A DNA stretch of 64,000 nt from Sulfurimonas sp. HSL-1716 (GTDB lineage Bacteria > Campylobacterota > Campylobacteria > Campylobacterales > Sulfurimonadaceae): positions 1 to 64,000 of the forward strand of contig NZ_CP147918.1 in NCBI RefSeq assembly GCF_039645975.1, given 5' to 3'. Of the stretch, positions 1 through 10,793 are shown in pieces; the stretch's first letter is position 1; each line of letters opens with the position of its first letter. Made by a program: the position numbers and the translations under genes. The notes beneath the pieces were generated by a model. That model made no database searches. It saw only the letters and a program-made list of their open reading frames with translations, and had not been told where the DNA came from.

Positions 1-63
1 TCTATAGTGATTGATGATACTATTCACATGTTTAATTCACACATCATTCACATAAGGCAATTT
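1..63 (+). other. DnaA-box cluster upstream of dnaA (oriC1-like)
   Basis: Three same-strand 9-mers resemble DnaA boxes: CTATTCACA at 20-28, TAATTCACA at 33-41 and TCATTCACA at 44-52. The first two differ by one base from TTATTCACA. The third fits the TCATTCAC form described for Helicobacter. Starts are 13 and 11 bp apart. The cluster ends just before the dnaA start, so it may act in origin function, dnaA autoregulation or both. The left part of the origin lies outside the window. Confidence 0.65.
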
Positions 64-1380
64 ATGAATATCGGCGAAAAAGTTCTTCTTAAACTCAAAG
101 AGGAGATACCCCAGATCGAATATGACAGATATATAAAACAACTTTTCTTCGATGAAAAAAGATCGAGCAGCGATAACGCCGTATACTATGCACCCAACAC
201 TTTGATAGCAAACTATATAAAAACAAAATATAGTGAAAAGATCTCTCATCTTTTTGAAGTATACGGTTCAAACAAGGTCCATGTGATAATAACTCTAAAA
301 TCCAAAATCGACGCGTCCGTAAAGGCGGCAAAAAATGTTGTCGATAAAGAGAAGATAAAACACTCTCTGCTCAATCCTTCTCATACATTCGATAACTTTG
401 TCGTAGGAGGCTCCAATCAGTTCGCTTATGCAGCAGCAAAAAGCGTAAGTGAAAAACCGGGAGATATCTATAACCCTCTTTTCATCTACGGCGGCGTTGG
501 GATCGGAAAAACCCACCTTATGCAGGCGGTAGGAAACGTACTGCAAAATCAGGGTAAAAACGTTATCTATACATCCGTCGAACAGTTCTTAAACGACTTC
601 CTGCGCCACCTTAGAAACGGAAATATGGACAGATTCAAAGACAAGTACAGAAAATGTGATGTCCTGCTCATTGACGATATTCAGTTTTTGAGCAACAAAG
701 ATTCTTTGCAAGAGGAGTTCTTTCACACGTTTGAAGCGCTGAAAAACGACAAAAAGCAGATCATCATCACGTCGGATAAACATCCAAAACAGATAGGGGG
801 TCTTGAAGAGAGGCTTAAAAGCCGCTTTGAATGGGGTCTTATAGCAGATATCCAGCCGCCGGAACTCGAAACGAAGATCAACATCATCAAGAAAAAATGC
901 GAGATCAACCGTATTAAGCTCAATAACGATGTTATCAACTACATCGCAACCATCATAGAGAACAATGCACGTGAAATAGAGGGCATACTCTCAAAGCTTC
1001 ATGCCTATGCAAAACTGATGAATATCGATATCAATATCGAATTTGCCAAGAACGTTCTAAAAGAGCAGCAGCGTGAAAACCGTGCAAACATTACGATCGA
1101 CCTTATTATGGACATCGTAGCAAAAGAGTTAAACGTGAAACCAAGCGAGATCAAATCAAAGAGCAGATCCAGAAACATCGTCTATGCGAGACGCATCGCT
1201 ATCTATTTATGCCGCGATCTCACCACAAACTCTATGCCTCAGCTTGCTCAATATTTCGGAATGAAAGACCATACGGCCATCTCACACACTATGAAAAAAA
1301 TAAACGAGCTTATCAAAAACGATGAAGATTTCAGAACAAAAATAGAGGAATTAAACAACAAAATAAAATCCACATCGTAA
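64..1380 (+). CDS. dnaA: Chromosomal replication initiator protein DnaA
   Basis: AAA+ ATPase that binds DnaA boxes and opens the origin. The 438-residue product has the N-terminal helicase-loading domain, then Walker A GGVGIGKTH near residue 155, Walker B LLIDDIQFL near 205, and a C-terminal domain IV ending with the box-binding signature KDHTAISHTMKKI. The frame stays open back to a GTG at position 7, but that extension would be read through the DnaA-box cluster. The ATG at 64, preceded by a weak AAGG, gives the usual family N-terminus and length. The gene is flanked on both sides by DnaA boxes and followed by dnaN. Identification is certain; only the start is inferred. Confidence 0.97.
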   Translation: MNIGEKVLLKLKEEIPQIEYDRYIKQLFFDEKRSSSDNAVYYAPNTLIANYIKTKYSEKISHLFEVYGSNKVHVIITLKSKIDASVKAAKNVVDKEKIKHSLLNPSHTFDNFVVGGSNQFAYAAAKSVSEKPGDIYNPLFIYGGVGIGKTHLMQAVGNVLQNQGKNVIYTSVEQFLNDFLRHLRNGNMDRFKDKYRKCDVLLIDDIQFLSNKDSLQEEFFHTFEALKNDKKQIIITSDKHPKQIGGLEERLKSRFEWGLIADIQPPELETKINIIKKKCEINRIKLNNDVINYIATIIENNAREIEGILSKLHAYAKLMNIDINIEFAKNVLKEQQRENRANITIDLIMDIVAKELNVKPSEIKSKSRSRNIVYARRIAIYLCRDLTTNSMPQLAQYFGMKDHTAISHTMKKINELIKNDEDFRTKIEELNNKIKSTS

Positions 1381-1569
1381 TTAAAAAGATTTAGTTGTAA
1401 GCTTGGAGAAAAAAAAGATATAATTTGTACAGTGAAAAGATGTGAAAGATACCTGTATGTAGATTCACATGGATGCGTTGCCGTATATTGGGTTGTTGCC
1501 GATTTATTCACATACTCACAACCCTCTACTACTACGTACTAAAAATTTAAAAATAAATAGGAAAATTAG
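1381..1569 (+). other. dnaA-dnaN intergenic region, oriC2-like
   Basis: This 189-bp gap holds a perfect TTATTCACA box at 1504-1512. A one-mismatch box lies on the minus strand at 1441-1449 (TCTTTCACA read on that strand), and a weaker AGATTCACA at 1461-1469. From about 1531 to 1569 the sequence is very AT-rich, as expected of a DNA-unwinding element next to dnaN. Together with the cluster upstream of dnaA this resembles the bipartite origins known in Campylobacterota. Which half unwinds is an inference. Confidence 0.65.
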
Positions 1570-2637
1570 ATGAAAATCACAATAGCCAAATCTATCCTGG
1601 AAAATATACTAATATCCTCTCAGCCGTTTCTAGAAAAAAAAGATACTTCACAGATAACATCCCATGTCTACATAAAAGTCCAAAACTCTGTTTTAACTTT
1701 AAAAGCCACCGATTATGAGATAGGTCTGGACGTGAGCGTTGAGCAGATAAACTCGATAGAAGACGGAGAGGTAACCGCAAACGGTAAAAAACTACTGGAT
1801 ATCATCAGAATACTAAAAGACTCTGATGTCACCTTAGAAACTAAAAATGATATTCTTCATATCTCTCAAGCCAGTTCAAACTTCAAACTTCCTACATTTT
1901 TATCGAATGAATTTCCTTTGTTTCCGAACTACGAAGGAAAACCAAAAATATCCATCGATTCACATACATTGATAGAATCACTCAAAAAAATAACGCCTGC
2001 CATCGATTCAAATAATCCTAAATTTGAACTAAACGGCGCATTGATAGATATTAAAAACGACAGCATCGCTTTTGTTTCTACAGATACCAGACGTCTGGCA
2101 CTCGTAAATATCAATAACTCTACACAAAACGTGCTCTCTATTATTATTCCTAAAAAAGCTATCATAGAGATACAAAAACTATTTTTCGATAATATAGAGA
2201 TCTATTATGATAATACTTATCTTATCATTCGTTCCGATCAATACACTTTCTATACGAAACTGATAAACGGAAAATTCCCTGATTATTCAAGGATTATCCC
2301 TAAAGAGATAGCAAAAAATATCCTGCTTCCAAAATCGATCATAATCGATTCTATCAAACAGATAACGACTATCTCAAATGATATGAAGCTGACTCTGCAT
2401 AAAGATAAAATAATCTTTGAAAGTTTAAGCAACGACAATATCGAAGCAAAAACAGAAATATCTCATACCACCGGTTTTGACGAGCCGTTCATATTGGCAG
2501 TCAACAGCAGATATATTTTGGATTTTCTGGCACAGATCAATAACCAGGAATTCACGCTTGGCTTGAACGATTCCAATTTGCCTTTTGTTTTAACAGACGA
2601 TAATTTTAAAACGATCGTAATGCCTATAGTCATATAA
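1570..2637 (+). CDS. dnaN: DNA polymerase III beta sliding clamp
   Basis: Forms the ring-shaped processivity clamp that tethers DNA polymerase III to DNA. The 355-residue product has the usual length and the three-fold repeated clamp architecture: an N-terminal segment beginning MKITIAKSILENIL, a central segment with VSTDTRRLALV near residue 175, and a C-terminus ending in the family-typical FKTIVMPIVI. It lies between dnaA and gyrB, the conserved origin order. The ATG follows the AT-rich end of the putative origin, and a strong hairpin follows the stop codon. Confidence 0.96.
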   Translation: MKITIAKSILENILISSQPFLEKKDTSQITSHVYIKVQNSVLTLKATDYEIGLDVSVEQINSIEDGEVTANGKKLLDIIRILKDSDVTLETKNDILHISQASSNFKLPTFLSNEFPLFPNYEGKPKISIDSHTLIESLKKITPAIDSNNPKFELNGALIDIKNDSIAFVSTDTRRLALVNINNSTQNVLSIIIPKKAIIEIQKLFFDNIEIYYDNTYLIIRSDQYTFYTKLINGKFPDYSRIIPKEIAKNILLPKSIIIDSIKQITTISNDMKLTLHKDKIIFESLSNDNIEAKTEISHTTGFDEPFILAVNSRYILDFLAQINNQEFTLGLNDSNLPFVLTDDNFKTIVMPIVI

Positions 2638-2645
2638 ATCTTCCC

Positions 2646-2671
2646 AAAAGAGTCTCTATAGGGACTCTTTT
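2646..2671 (+). terminator. Rho-independent terminator after dnaN
   Basis: Inverted repeat AAAAGAGTCTC-TATA-GGGACTCTTTT with an 11-bp stem (one G-T pair) and a 4-nt loop. It starts 9 nt after the dnaN stop and ends in a short T-rich tract. It probably separates dnaN from gyrB transcription. Confidence 0.75.
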
Positions 2672-2723
2672 CTTACAACTTGTCATAAAAAATCAATTTC
2701 TTAGCAATTTTTAGATAAAATAA

Positions 2724-5063
<2,340 letters not shown>

Positions 5064-5068
5064 CTTTT

Positions 5069-6469
5069 ATGATACTGCCTGAAAAAAAAGAGAGGGAAAA
5101 TAGATTTAAACTGGCTCTGAGAATGGGCCTGCCTATCTTTTTTTTAGGTCTTCTGTCTATTTTTGCTTTTATAAATCAGCCTACACAAAGTATAACATCA
5201 TCCTTTTATATCGGTGCTACACTGATACTTGCAATCATGATATATTTCTTTTTATATATGATATACAGAGGATTCGACGAACGGATAACAGATCCCATAA
5301 CCAATACGTTTACGCGTGAATATTTATATAAATTTTTAAAAAAAGAGATCTCAAAAGAGAACTATTCGCTTGTATTGATATCTATAGAAAACCTTTATGC
5401 GATAAATGAAACCTACGGGATAAAAAACGGTGATATGATACTTAACCGGACAGTCAAAGAGCTAACAAAGTTTTTGTACACAAAAGGGTTATACAGCTTT
5501 CCGGTCGGTCATATTAAAGGCGGAGATTTTCTAATAGGTCTGGAGGGAAGCAAAGAGGAACATCTGCCCGTAATAGATATCATGTGTATGAAATTTTCAA
5601 GTTTTCTGATAAATAATATAGAGGTGCAGGTCATCGGGTCCGTTACGGATAACCATTTTTCAAAAAATCTGGATTATCTGATAGATTATCTTTTTGAACA
5701 ACAGATACTTAATAAATCTTCAAAAAAGATTACGCAGGATGAAGATGTTATAGATCCAAACGATTTGGAGATATCCATAATCGATGCCGTCAAAAACAGC
5801 AGCTTTAAGATATACGGTCAAAATGTTTATGATAAAAACGGAAATATCTTTTTGGAAGATCTGTCGGTAAAACTTATGATCAAGGATAAGATCGTTCATC
5901 AAAAAGTTTTTATTCCGGTCATAAACAGGCTTGGTCTTGCAAAAGAGTACGATCTTATGCTTTTAGACGAAGTATCGAAAAAGATATCTTTGGACGACAG
6001 GCTCTGCTCTTTTGGGATATCTCCGACTACGATAAGAGATCCCCATTTTTTATCATATATTAAAGGACTTATGGATACATATCCGAAAATAAAAGAGAGA
6101 ATAGTCTTTTTACTTTCCGAGATCGATTACTATAATAATATAGCACGTTATAATCAGACGATACAGAGCTTGAGAAGAATGGGCATATTTATAGCTATAG
6201 ACAGATTCGGAGAATACCATTCGAGCAGCCTTTATTTTAGGGAGATAGAGGTCGATATGGTCAGATTCGATTCCAGATATACCAAAAACCTGAAATCGCA
6301 AAGATATAAAAAGATATTGGAAGGTCTTCATATCAGCGTGAATTCTCTGGGTTCAAGATCCTGGATAAAGATGATAGAAGAGGAAGAGCTCTATAATATT
6401 GCAAAAGATATCGGAATAGATATCATTCAGGGGAAATACCTGGATAATTTTAAAGGAGAAACACATTGA
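5069..6469 (+). CDS. Membrane-anchored protein with degenerate GGDEF and EAL domains
   Basis: Two hydrophobic segments (about residues 18-36 and 48-68) precede a GGDEF-like domain and an EAL-like domain. Both look catalytically dead. The GGDEF signature reads KGGDFL near residue 150, so the catalytic acidic pair is lost. The EAL part keeps the fold outline (AIDRFGEYHSSSLYFREIEVD near 375, where active enzymes have DDFGTGYSS) but has no EAL motif and no intact E-G-V-E-T. It is more likely a c-di-GMP receptor or structural protein than an enzyme. It follows gyrB by 5 nt and overlaps queF by 4 nt, so it is probably co-transcribed with both. No clear Shine-Dalgarno precedes the ATG. Confidence 0.8.
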   Translation: MILPEKKERENRFKLALRMGLPIFFLGLLSIFAFINQPTQSITSSFYIGATLILAIMIYFFLYMIYRGFDERITDPITNTFTREYLYKFLKKEISKENYSLVLISIENLYAINETYGIKNGDMILNRTVKELTKFLYTKGLYSFPVGHIKGGDFLIGLEGSKEEHLPVIDIMCMKFSSFLINNIEVQVIGSVTDNHFSKNLDYLIDYLFEQQILNKSSKKITQDEDVIDPNDLEISIIDAVKNSSFKIYGQNVYDKNGNIFLEDLSVKLMIKDKIVHQKVFIPVINRLGLAKEYDLMLLDEVSKKISLDDRLCSFGISPTTIRDPHFLSYIKGLMDTYPKIKERIVFLLSEIDYYNNIARYNQTIQSLRRMGIFIAIDRFGEYHSSSLYFREIEVDMVRFDSRYTKNLKSQRYKKILEGLHISVNSLGSRSWIKMIEEEELYNIAKDIGIDIIQGKYLDNFKGETH

Positions 6470-6849
6470 AATACGGTGAAAAGATAGTAACGGAGTTTGA
6501 TATCGAGAAGGATATTGAGATATGGCCAAATGAGCATAAACGCGATTATCTCATCAAAATGACGCTTCCGGAGTTTAGCTGCTTGTGTCCAAGAAGCGGA
6601 TACCCGGATTATGCGACGATCTATATAGAATATACTCCAAACGACTGGGTCATAGAATTAAAAGCCATAAAACTGTATATAAATTCGTTTAGAAACAGAT
6701 ATATTTCACATGAAAACGGCGCAAACGAAATATATGAACTTTTACAGACGAAACTAAAACCGAAATATCTTAAAATTATTGCCGATTATAATCCGAGAGG
6801 AAATGTTCATACGGTAATTGAGATAGATAGTTCCAAAGTGGAGCTGTGA
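6466..6849 (+). CDS. queF: NADPH-dependent 7-cyano-7-deazaguanine reductase QueF
   Basis: Reduces preQ0 to preQ1 in queuosine synthesis for tRNA. The 127-residue length fits the short, unimodular QueF type. The catalytic Cys lies in SCLCPRSGYPDYA (residues 37-49), and the QueF signature ELKAIKLYINSFRNR is at about 64-78. The start is a TTG overlapping the upstream stop (TTGA), with AAAGGAG 7 nt before it, so this non-ATG start is well supported. A downstream unknown gene begins 23 nt later, and the three genes from gyrB onward may form one operon with it. Confidence 0.93.
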   Translation: MKYGEKIVTEFDIEKDIEIWPNEHKRDYLIKMTLPEFSCLCPRSGYPDYATIYIEYTPNDWVIELKAIKLYINSFRNRYISHENGANEIYELLQTKLKPKYLKIIADYNPRGNVHTVIEIDSSKVEL

Positions 6850-6872
6850 TATAAACTAAAAAAGAGGCATGC

Positions 6873-7343
6873 ATGCTAAAAAAGCTACTAGGAAAAGATA
6901 AAGAGTCTATTTCAAAAAATGATAGTAAACAGCTTGCTGAATATATATCCAAAGCCGGATTGACGGAGTTACGTTCACTGCTGCTCGGACAGATTACGCG
7001 CTTTAAAGTGGACGAATATACAATCATAGAGGTTCTAAAAAAACTGACATATCAGGACGAGAGAACAAAAAAAAGATTTTTAGAAAAAGAGGATAACGAC
7101 ACAAAGCTCAAAAAAGCTTTCGAGACGGTCATAACTGCGGCAAAAAATAAAAAGATTTCCGTTGAAGCAGTAGAGCTGATCGAGAAGTTTATCACGATGT
7201 ACAGAGATCTCATAGAAGATTATGATGCTAGAAATAAAGATATATACATGCATAAACTGACAAAAGCGGCACAACACTCTCTTTCATTGATCGAACAGAT
7301 TCTAAACTATCTAAACAAGATGTCCGTTATCGGCAAAGATTAA
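6873..7343 (+). CDS. Conserved-looking helical protein of unknown function
   Basis: A 156-residue, Lys/Glu-rich protein with no signal peptide or membrane segment. Predicted from composition to be almost entirely alpha-helical, with heptad-like Leu/Ile spacing over the second half (roughly residues 80-150), so it may form a helical bundle. The ATG has AGAGG upstream. It follows queF by 23 nt and converges with the CCA-adding enzyme gene, overlapping it by 17 bp at the 3-prime end. I do not recognise the family, and nothing in the sequence indicates an active site. Confidence 0.7.
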   Translation: MLKKLLGKDKESISKNDSKQLAEYISKAGLTELRSLLLGQITRFKVDEYTIIEVLKKLTYQDERTKKRFLEKEDNDTKLKKAFETVITAAKNKKISVEAVELIEKFITMYRDLIEDYDARNKDIYMHKLTKAAQHSLSLIEQILNYLNKMSVIGKD

Positions 7344-8574
7344 ATCTTTTCAGATATTTTTTCAGCCATATCTTCGCTTCGTCATAAGTTAAAAAATACT
7401 CCTTGAGCTGAGCATCGTAAAGCGTGTTTAATATATCTGAAAAAACGGGAGAGGGTTCAAGCCCGAGATCGATCAGGTCGCGCCCCATGATGAGAGGTTT
7501 TGGCTTATTTGTAAAAACATTCAGGATCAAAGCTTTTTCTTTGATCTTTTCATATTTGGATTCTCTTGCTTCGCTTACCAATAAAATATTTTTTATATTC
7601 ACTTTCGTGCTTAAGATATTGATCTCGTAATCGGTAATAATATCAGAAGATATCTGCTCCAAAAAATTTTTATGAATATAAAGATTCAATACCTCTTGTA
7701 TTATATGTTTTTCATTCAAAAACTTATGCAAAAACGATTCTACATTAGCAGCAGTATCAAGATCGAAGGTAAGGACACTCAGCATAAGGATAATATCCGT
7801 TTTAAAATCGCCCGTCTTTAAAGAAGCCATGTTATCGATATATCTAAGGGAGTCTTTGGTAAGGGAAAGCTCGGGATAGTATCTGTTTAGATGAAAAGTA
7901 TCAAAAAGTGTAAAGCCGAGAGAAGGTTTTTTTGCCTTTAAAAGAAGTTTTAAAAACTCTTCGTAAATGCGCTCTTTTGGGAGTTGTGTTATAAGATCGT
8001 TATCACAGATATAACGGCATAACTCTATTAGTTCGAGACTGCAGGAAAGATTAAACCTTGCACAGAACTGGACGGCTCTAAGGACTCTCAACGGGTCTTC
8101 TATGAACGTTTTTTTGTTGACATAGGTGAGGATTCTGTTTTTCAGATCCATGATCCCGTTATAAGGATCCAGAATAGAACCCGTTTTTATATCGTATCCC
8201 ACAGAATTGATTGTAAAATCTCTGCGCTTTGCAGCCTGGGTGTAGGGAAGTTTTGAATCCAAAACGACACTAAAACCTTTATGGCCGGGTGAGATCTTTG
8301 TTTCGATTCTCGGAAGAGAAAAATCTATATCGTAATCTTGCAAAAAGAGTTTTAAAACGCCGAAGTTTTTTCCCACGACACTCAGCCGTCCGAACGGTTT
8401 TAATATCTCGGCCATCTCATCGAAGCCGGAGATGTTATAGACCTCGATATCGATATCTTTTGAATCCTTTCCCAAAAGGGTATCCCTTATATAACCGCCT
8501 ACAAGTACGGCGGTAGCACCGTTACTGTGCAGGGCTTCTATTGCGGGGGCGAGAAACTCGGGTATCTTTATCAT
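7327..8574 (-). CDS. cca: CCA-adding enzyme / poly(A) polymerase family nucleotidyltransferase
   Basis: Class II nucleotidyltransferase that repairs or completes tRNA 3-prime CCA ends. The head-domain signature VLVGGYIRDTLLGKDSKDIDIEVYN (starting near residue 22) carries the G-G and D-x-D metal ligands. RRDFTINSVGYD near 112 and the RNA-binding EDPLRVLRAVQF near 160 follow. At 415 residues it has the usual length. The start ATG overlaps the upstream histidine kinase stop (ATGA), so it is the third gene of a regulator-kinase-cca operon. All six tRNA genes in this window already encode CCA, so a repair role is likely. Confidence 0.9.
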   Translation of the reverse strand: MIKIPEFLAPAIEALHSNGATAVLVGGYIRDTLLGKDSKDIDIEVYNISGFDEMAEILKPFGRLSVVGKNFGVLKLFLQDYDIDFSLPRIETKISPGHKGFSVVLDSKLPYTQAAKRRDFTINSVGYDIKTGSILDPYNGIMDLKNRILTYVNKKTFIEDPLRVLRAVQFCARFNLSCSLELIELCRYICDNDLITQLPKERIYEEFLKLLLKAKKPSLGFTLFDTFHLNRYYPELSLTKDSLRYIDNMASLKTGDFKTDIILMLSVLTFDLDTAANVESFLHKFLNEKHIIQEVLNLYIHKNFLEQISSDIITDYEINILSTKVNIKNILLVSEARESKYEKIKEKALILNVFTNKPKPLIMGRDLIDLGLEPSPVFSDILNTLYDAQLKEYFLTYDEAKIWLKKYLKRFNLCR

Positions 8575-9962
8575 TTTATTAGCGGTTTTAAGTCAAATCC
8601 GAAAGATGAACCCACGTTCGGTTCGCTTTTTATGATAAGTTCCGTGTGGTGCAGCTTCAATATGAAAGAGACGATGGCAAGCCCAAGACCCATCGAGTTG
8701 TCCCAGCTGTTCGTTTTTACCCTGTAAAACTTCGAGGTGATCTTTTCGATCTCCGAACTTTCAAAACCGACCCCATGATCGTTTACGGACAATACGCAGT
8801 CGGATATCTTTATCTGAACGGAATCTTCGGAGTATTTTAAGGCATTGTCAACCAGATTTATCAGTACCAGTTCTATCATCGTTTTGTCGGCATGGACTCT
8901 GCAGTGTTCCAGATCGAGTATGATCTCTCGCTCTTTATATTTTGCCATGAGATTATTGGCGGTATCGACGCAGATGTCATAGATATCAAACTCGCTGGCC
9001 GATATGGAGAGATCGTTGTTTTCAAGTTTTATGGAGAGTGCGAGTCTGTCTATCATTGACGAGATCTTTTTGGCGTTGGAAAAGATCTTGTCTAAGAATT
9101 TGTTACGTATTTTTATATTGATGTTCTCATCGTCACGGATAGTCTCCGTATACCCCATGATGGCCGCCACAGGATTTTTGAACTCATGCGAGATGGCCGA
9201 GAGTATATCGTTTCTCTGTTTGTTGATAAGTCTCATTTTCGCTTCGTTCTTACGTTTTTTCTTTTCGCGGTTCGCCAGTTTTTTGACAAGGTTTTTTAAC
9301 AGCAGCGAAATATGTAAAAACTCGTAAAAATATTTTGTTTTTACTATTGCCTTATAATTTTTATTGGATATCTCGTTTAGATAAAAAGCGATCTGGTTTA
9401 TATCGTAGTTCACCTTTTTACTTATCTTGCTTGTAATGAACAGGGCAAGAAGGATAAAGACGGCATACACGAAAATGATTTTTATATATATGCTGTAAAA
9501 CTCCTCTTCCAGAGTGTTTAGATTTTGGGCGACCCTTATATATCTGTGGGAGTCTTTGTATTTTATATATTTTGCCACATATAGGAATTGATGGTGCAGC
9601 GTTGCGGATTTTCTGATTGAGGAACCGTATGTCGATTCTTTTGCCTGTAGTATTTCGATTCTTCTGAGATGGTTCTCCATCTTTTGTTTGTCGAAGTTTG
9701 TTTCAGCCAAAACGGTTCCGTCGGCATTGACGATCGTGATGCGCTTGGCAGAAACGGTGTGAATATTTTTTATAAAGCGGCTTACGTTATCAATGTTTGG
9801 CAGATTGAGATCTATAATGTTTATAATGTCTATCAGCTCTTTCTTCGAGTTTTCAAGGATGATCGATTTTAGAGCGAAATAACTTACGACGGACGTGATA
9901 AGAAGCGTCGCGATATACAGACCTAAAAAATTGTATAGGAAATATCTGTGGAGTTTTAGCAA
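8571..9962 (-). CDS. Two-component sensor histidine kinase
   Basis: Inner-membrane kinase of 463 residues. Two membrane segments (about 8-30 and 160-185) bracket a roughly 130-residue extracytoplasmic domain. Next come a linker, the HisKA dimerisation domain with phospho-accepting His in SAISHEFKNPVAA near residue 255, and a HATPase domain with NLVDNALKYS, DHGVGF and GLGLAIV. The start is TTG with AAGGAAAAC upstream, 12 nt after the response-regulator stop, so the pair is co-transcribed. The extracytoplasmic signal cannot be told from sequence. Confidence 0.9.
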   Translation of the reverse strand: MLKLHRYFLYNFLGLYIATLLITSVVSYFALKSIILENSKKELIDIINIIDLNLPNIDNVSRFIKNIHTVSAKRITIVNADGTVLAETNFDKQKMENHLRRIEILQAKESTYGSSIRKSATLHHQFLYVAKYIKYKDSHRYIRVAQNLNTLEEEFYSIYIKIIFVYAVFILLALFITSKISKKVNYDINQIAFYLNEISNKNYKAIVKTKYFYEFLHISLLLKNLVKKLANREKKKRKNEAKMRLINKQRNDILSAISHEFKNPVAAIMGYTETIRDDENINIKIRNKFLDKIFSNAKKISSMIDRLALSIKLENNDLSISASEFDIYDICVDTANNLMAKYKEREIILDLEHCRVHADKTMIELVLINLVDNALKYSEDSVQIKISDCVLSVNDHGVGFESSEIEKITSKFYRVKTNSWDNSMGLGLAIVSFILKLHHTELIIKSEPNVGSSFGFDLKPLIK

Positions 9963-9974
9963 ACGTTTTCCTTT

Positions 9975-10649
9975 TTAATAAAGAGTGTATCCGACGCCGC
10001 GGACGCTTTTTATATACTCTTTGCTTTTTGTAGGATCGATTTTTTCTTTTAAGCGGTTTATGGCGACGTTGACCGTTCTGTCCTGATATATCTCATCATT
10101 TCCCCAGACATGTTCAAGCAGATAATCCCGATCGAGTACGATATTTTGGTTTTGTACGAGCGTGAGCAGAAGATCAAACTCGAGTTTCGTGAGCTCTATT
10201 TTTTTGTCATCGACCAAAACCGTGCGTGAATCGAGTTTAAGAACTATATCTTTGTATGTTATCTCTTTTAACATAGATACGGGATTCGTTCGTTTTAAAA
10301 CGGCTCTTATTCTAAGAAGAAGCTCTTTCATGTTAAAAGGTTTGGTAATATAGTCGTCTCCTCCGCTGATAAAGCCCTCTTCTATGTTTTCGTCGCTGTT
10401 TTTTGCGCTTAGATAGATGACCGGTGTCTGTACACCCTCTTTTCTTAGACCTGCGATAAATTCGCTGCCTTCGACTCCCGGAAGATTGCGGTCCATGATG
10501 ATAAGATCGACCTTTTCCTCTTCAAGAAGCTCTTTGACGTTTTTTGTATTTAAAAAGCCTACGGTCTCGAATCCCTCTTTGTTGAGAGAGTATTCTATCA
10601 GCTCCAGTATGTCTTCCTCGTCTTCGACGATTACGATTAAATTTTTCAT
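9975..10649 (-). CDS. OmpR/PhoB-family response regulator
   Basis: A 224-residue regulator with a receiver domain (acidic cluster EDEED at 9-13, phospho-acceptor Asp in IIMDRNLPG near 53, Lys in YITKPFNMKE near 104) and a C-terminal winged-helix DNA-binding domain (ending VRGVGYTLY). It is the first gene of a minus-strand operon with the histidine kinase and cca. There is no Shine-Dalgarno. Instead TGATCTAAT, an extended -10, ends 6 nt before the ATG, predicting a leaderless transcript. Targets are unknown. Confidence 0.92.
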   Translation of the reverse strand: MKNLIVIVEDEEDILELIEYSLNKEGFETVGFLNTKNVKELLEEEKVDLIIMDRNLPGVEGSEFIAGLRKEGVQTPVIYLSAKNSDENIEEGFISGGDDYITKPFNMKELLLRIRAVLKRTNPVSMLKEITYKDIVLKLDSRTVLVDDKKIELTKLEFDLLLTLVQNQNIVLDRDYLLEHVWGNDEIYQDRTVNVAINRLKEKIDPTKSKEYIKSVRGVGYTLY

Positions 10650-10655
10650 TTCGGG

Positions 10656-10661
10656 ATTAGA
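10656..10661 (-). promoter_or_regulatory. -10 element 6 nt before the response-regulator ATG
   Basis: Read on the minus strand, TGATCTAAT (TGn extended -10) is followed by CCCGAA and the ATG. Transcription would begin at or beside the start codon. No Shine-Dalgarno is present. Confidence 0.5.
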
Positions 10662-10753
10662 TCACTTTTTTATATATGATATCAAAATTATGATTACTCT
10701 TTGATTACGGCTTTAGGTAGGGATGCATAACAAAAATAACAGCATAATTTGGA

Positions 10754-10759
10754 TATAAT
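10754..10759 (+). promoter_or_regulatory. -10 element of typA
   Basis: TATAAT lies 34 nt before the proposed TTG start, leaving a short leader with AGAGGAAAT as ribosome-binding site. The reading frame is open through this promoter, which argues against a start at 10749. Confidence 0.6.
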
Positions 10760-10793
10760 CGCACCAAAATTTATCCCATACAGAGGAAATCCT

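Noticed and set aside
10749-10793. Upstream TTG start for typA
   Set aside because: It falls inside the TATAAT promoter and would add residues not typical of TypA; the TTG at 10794 has a ribosome-binding site.
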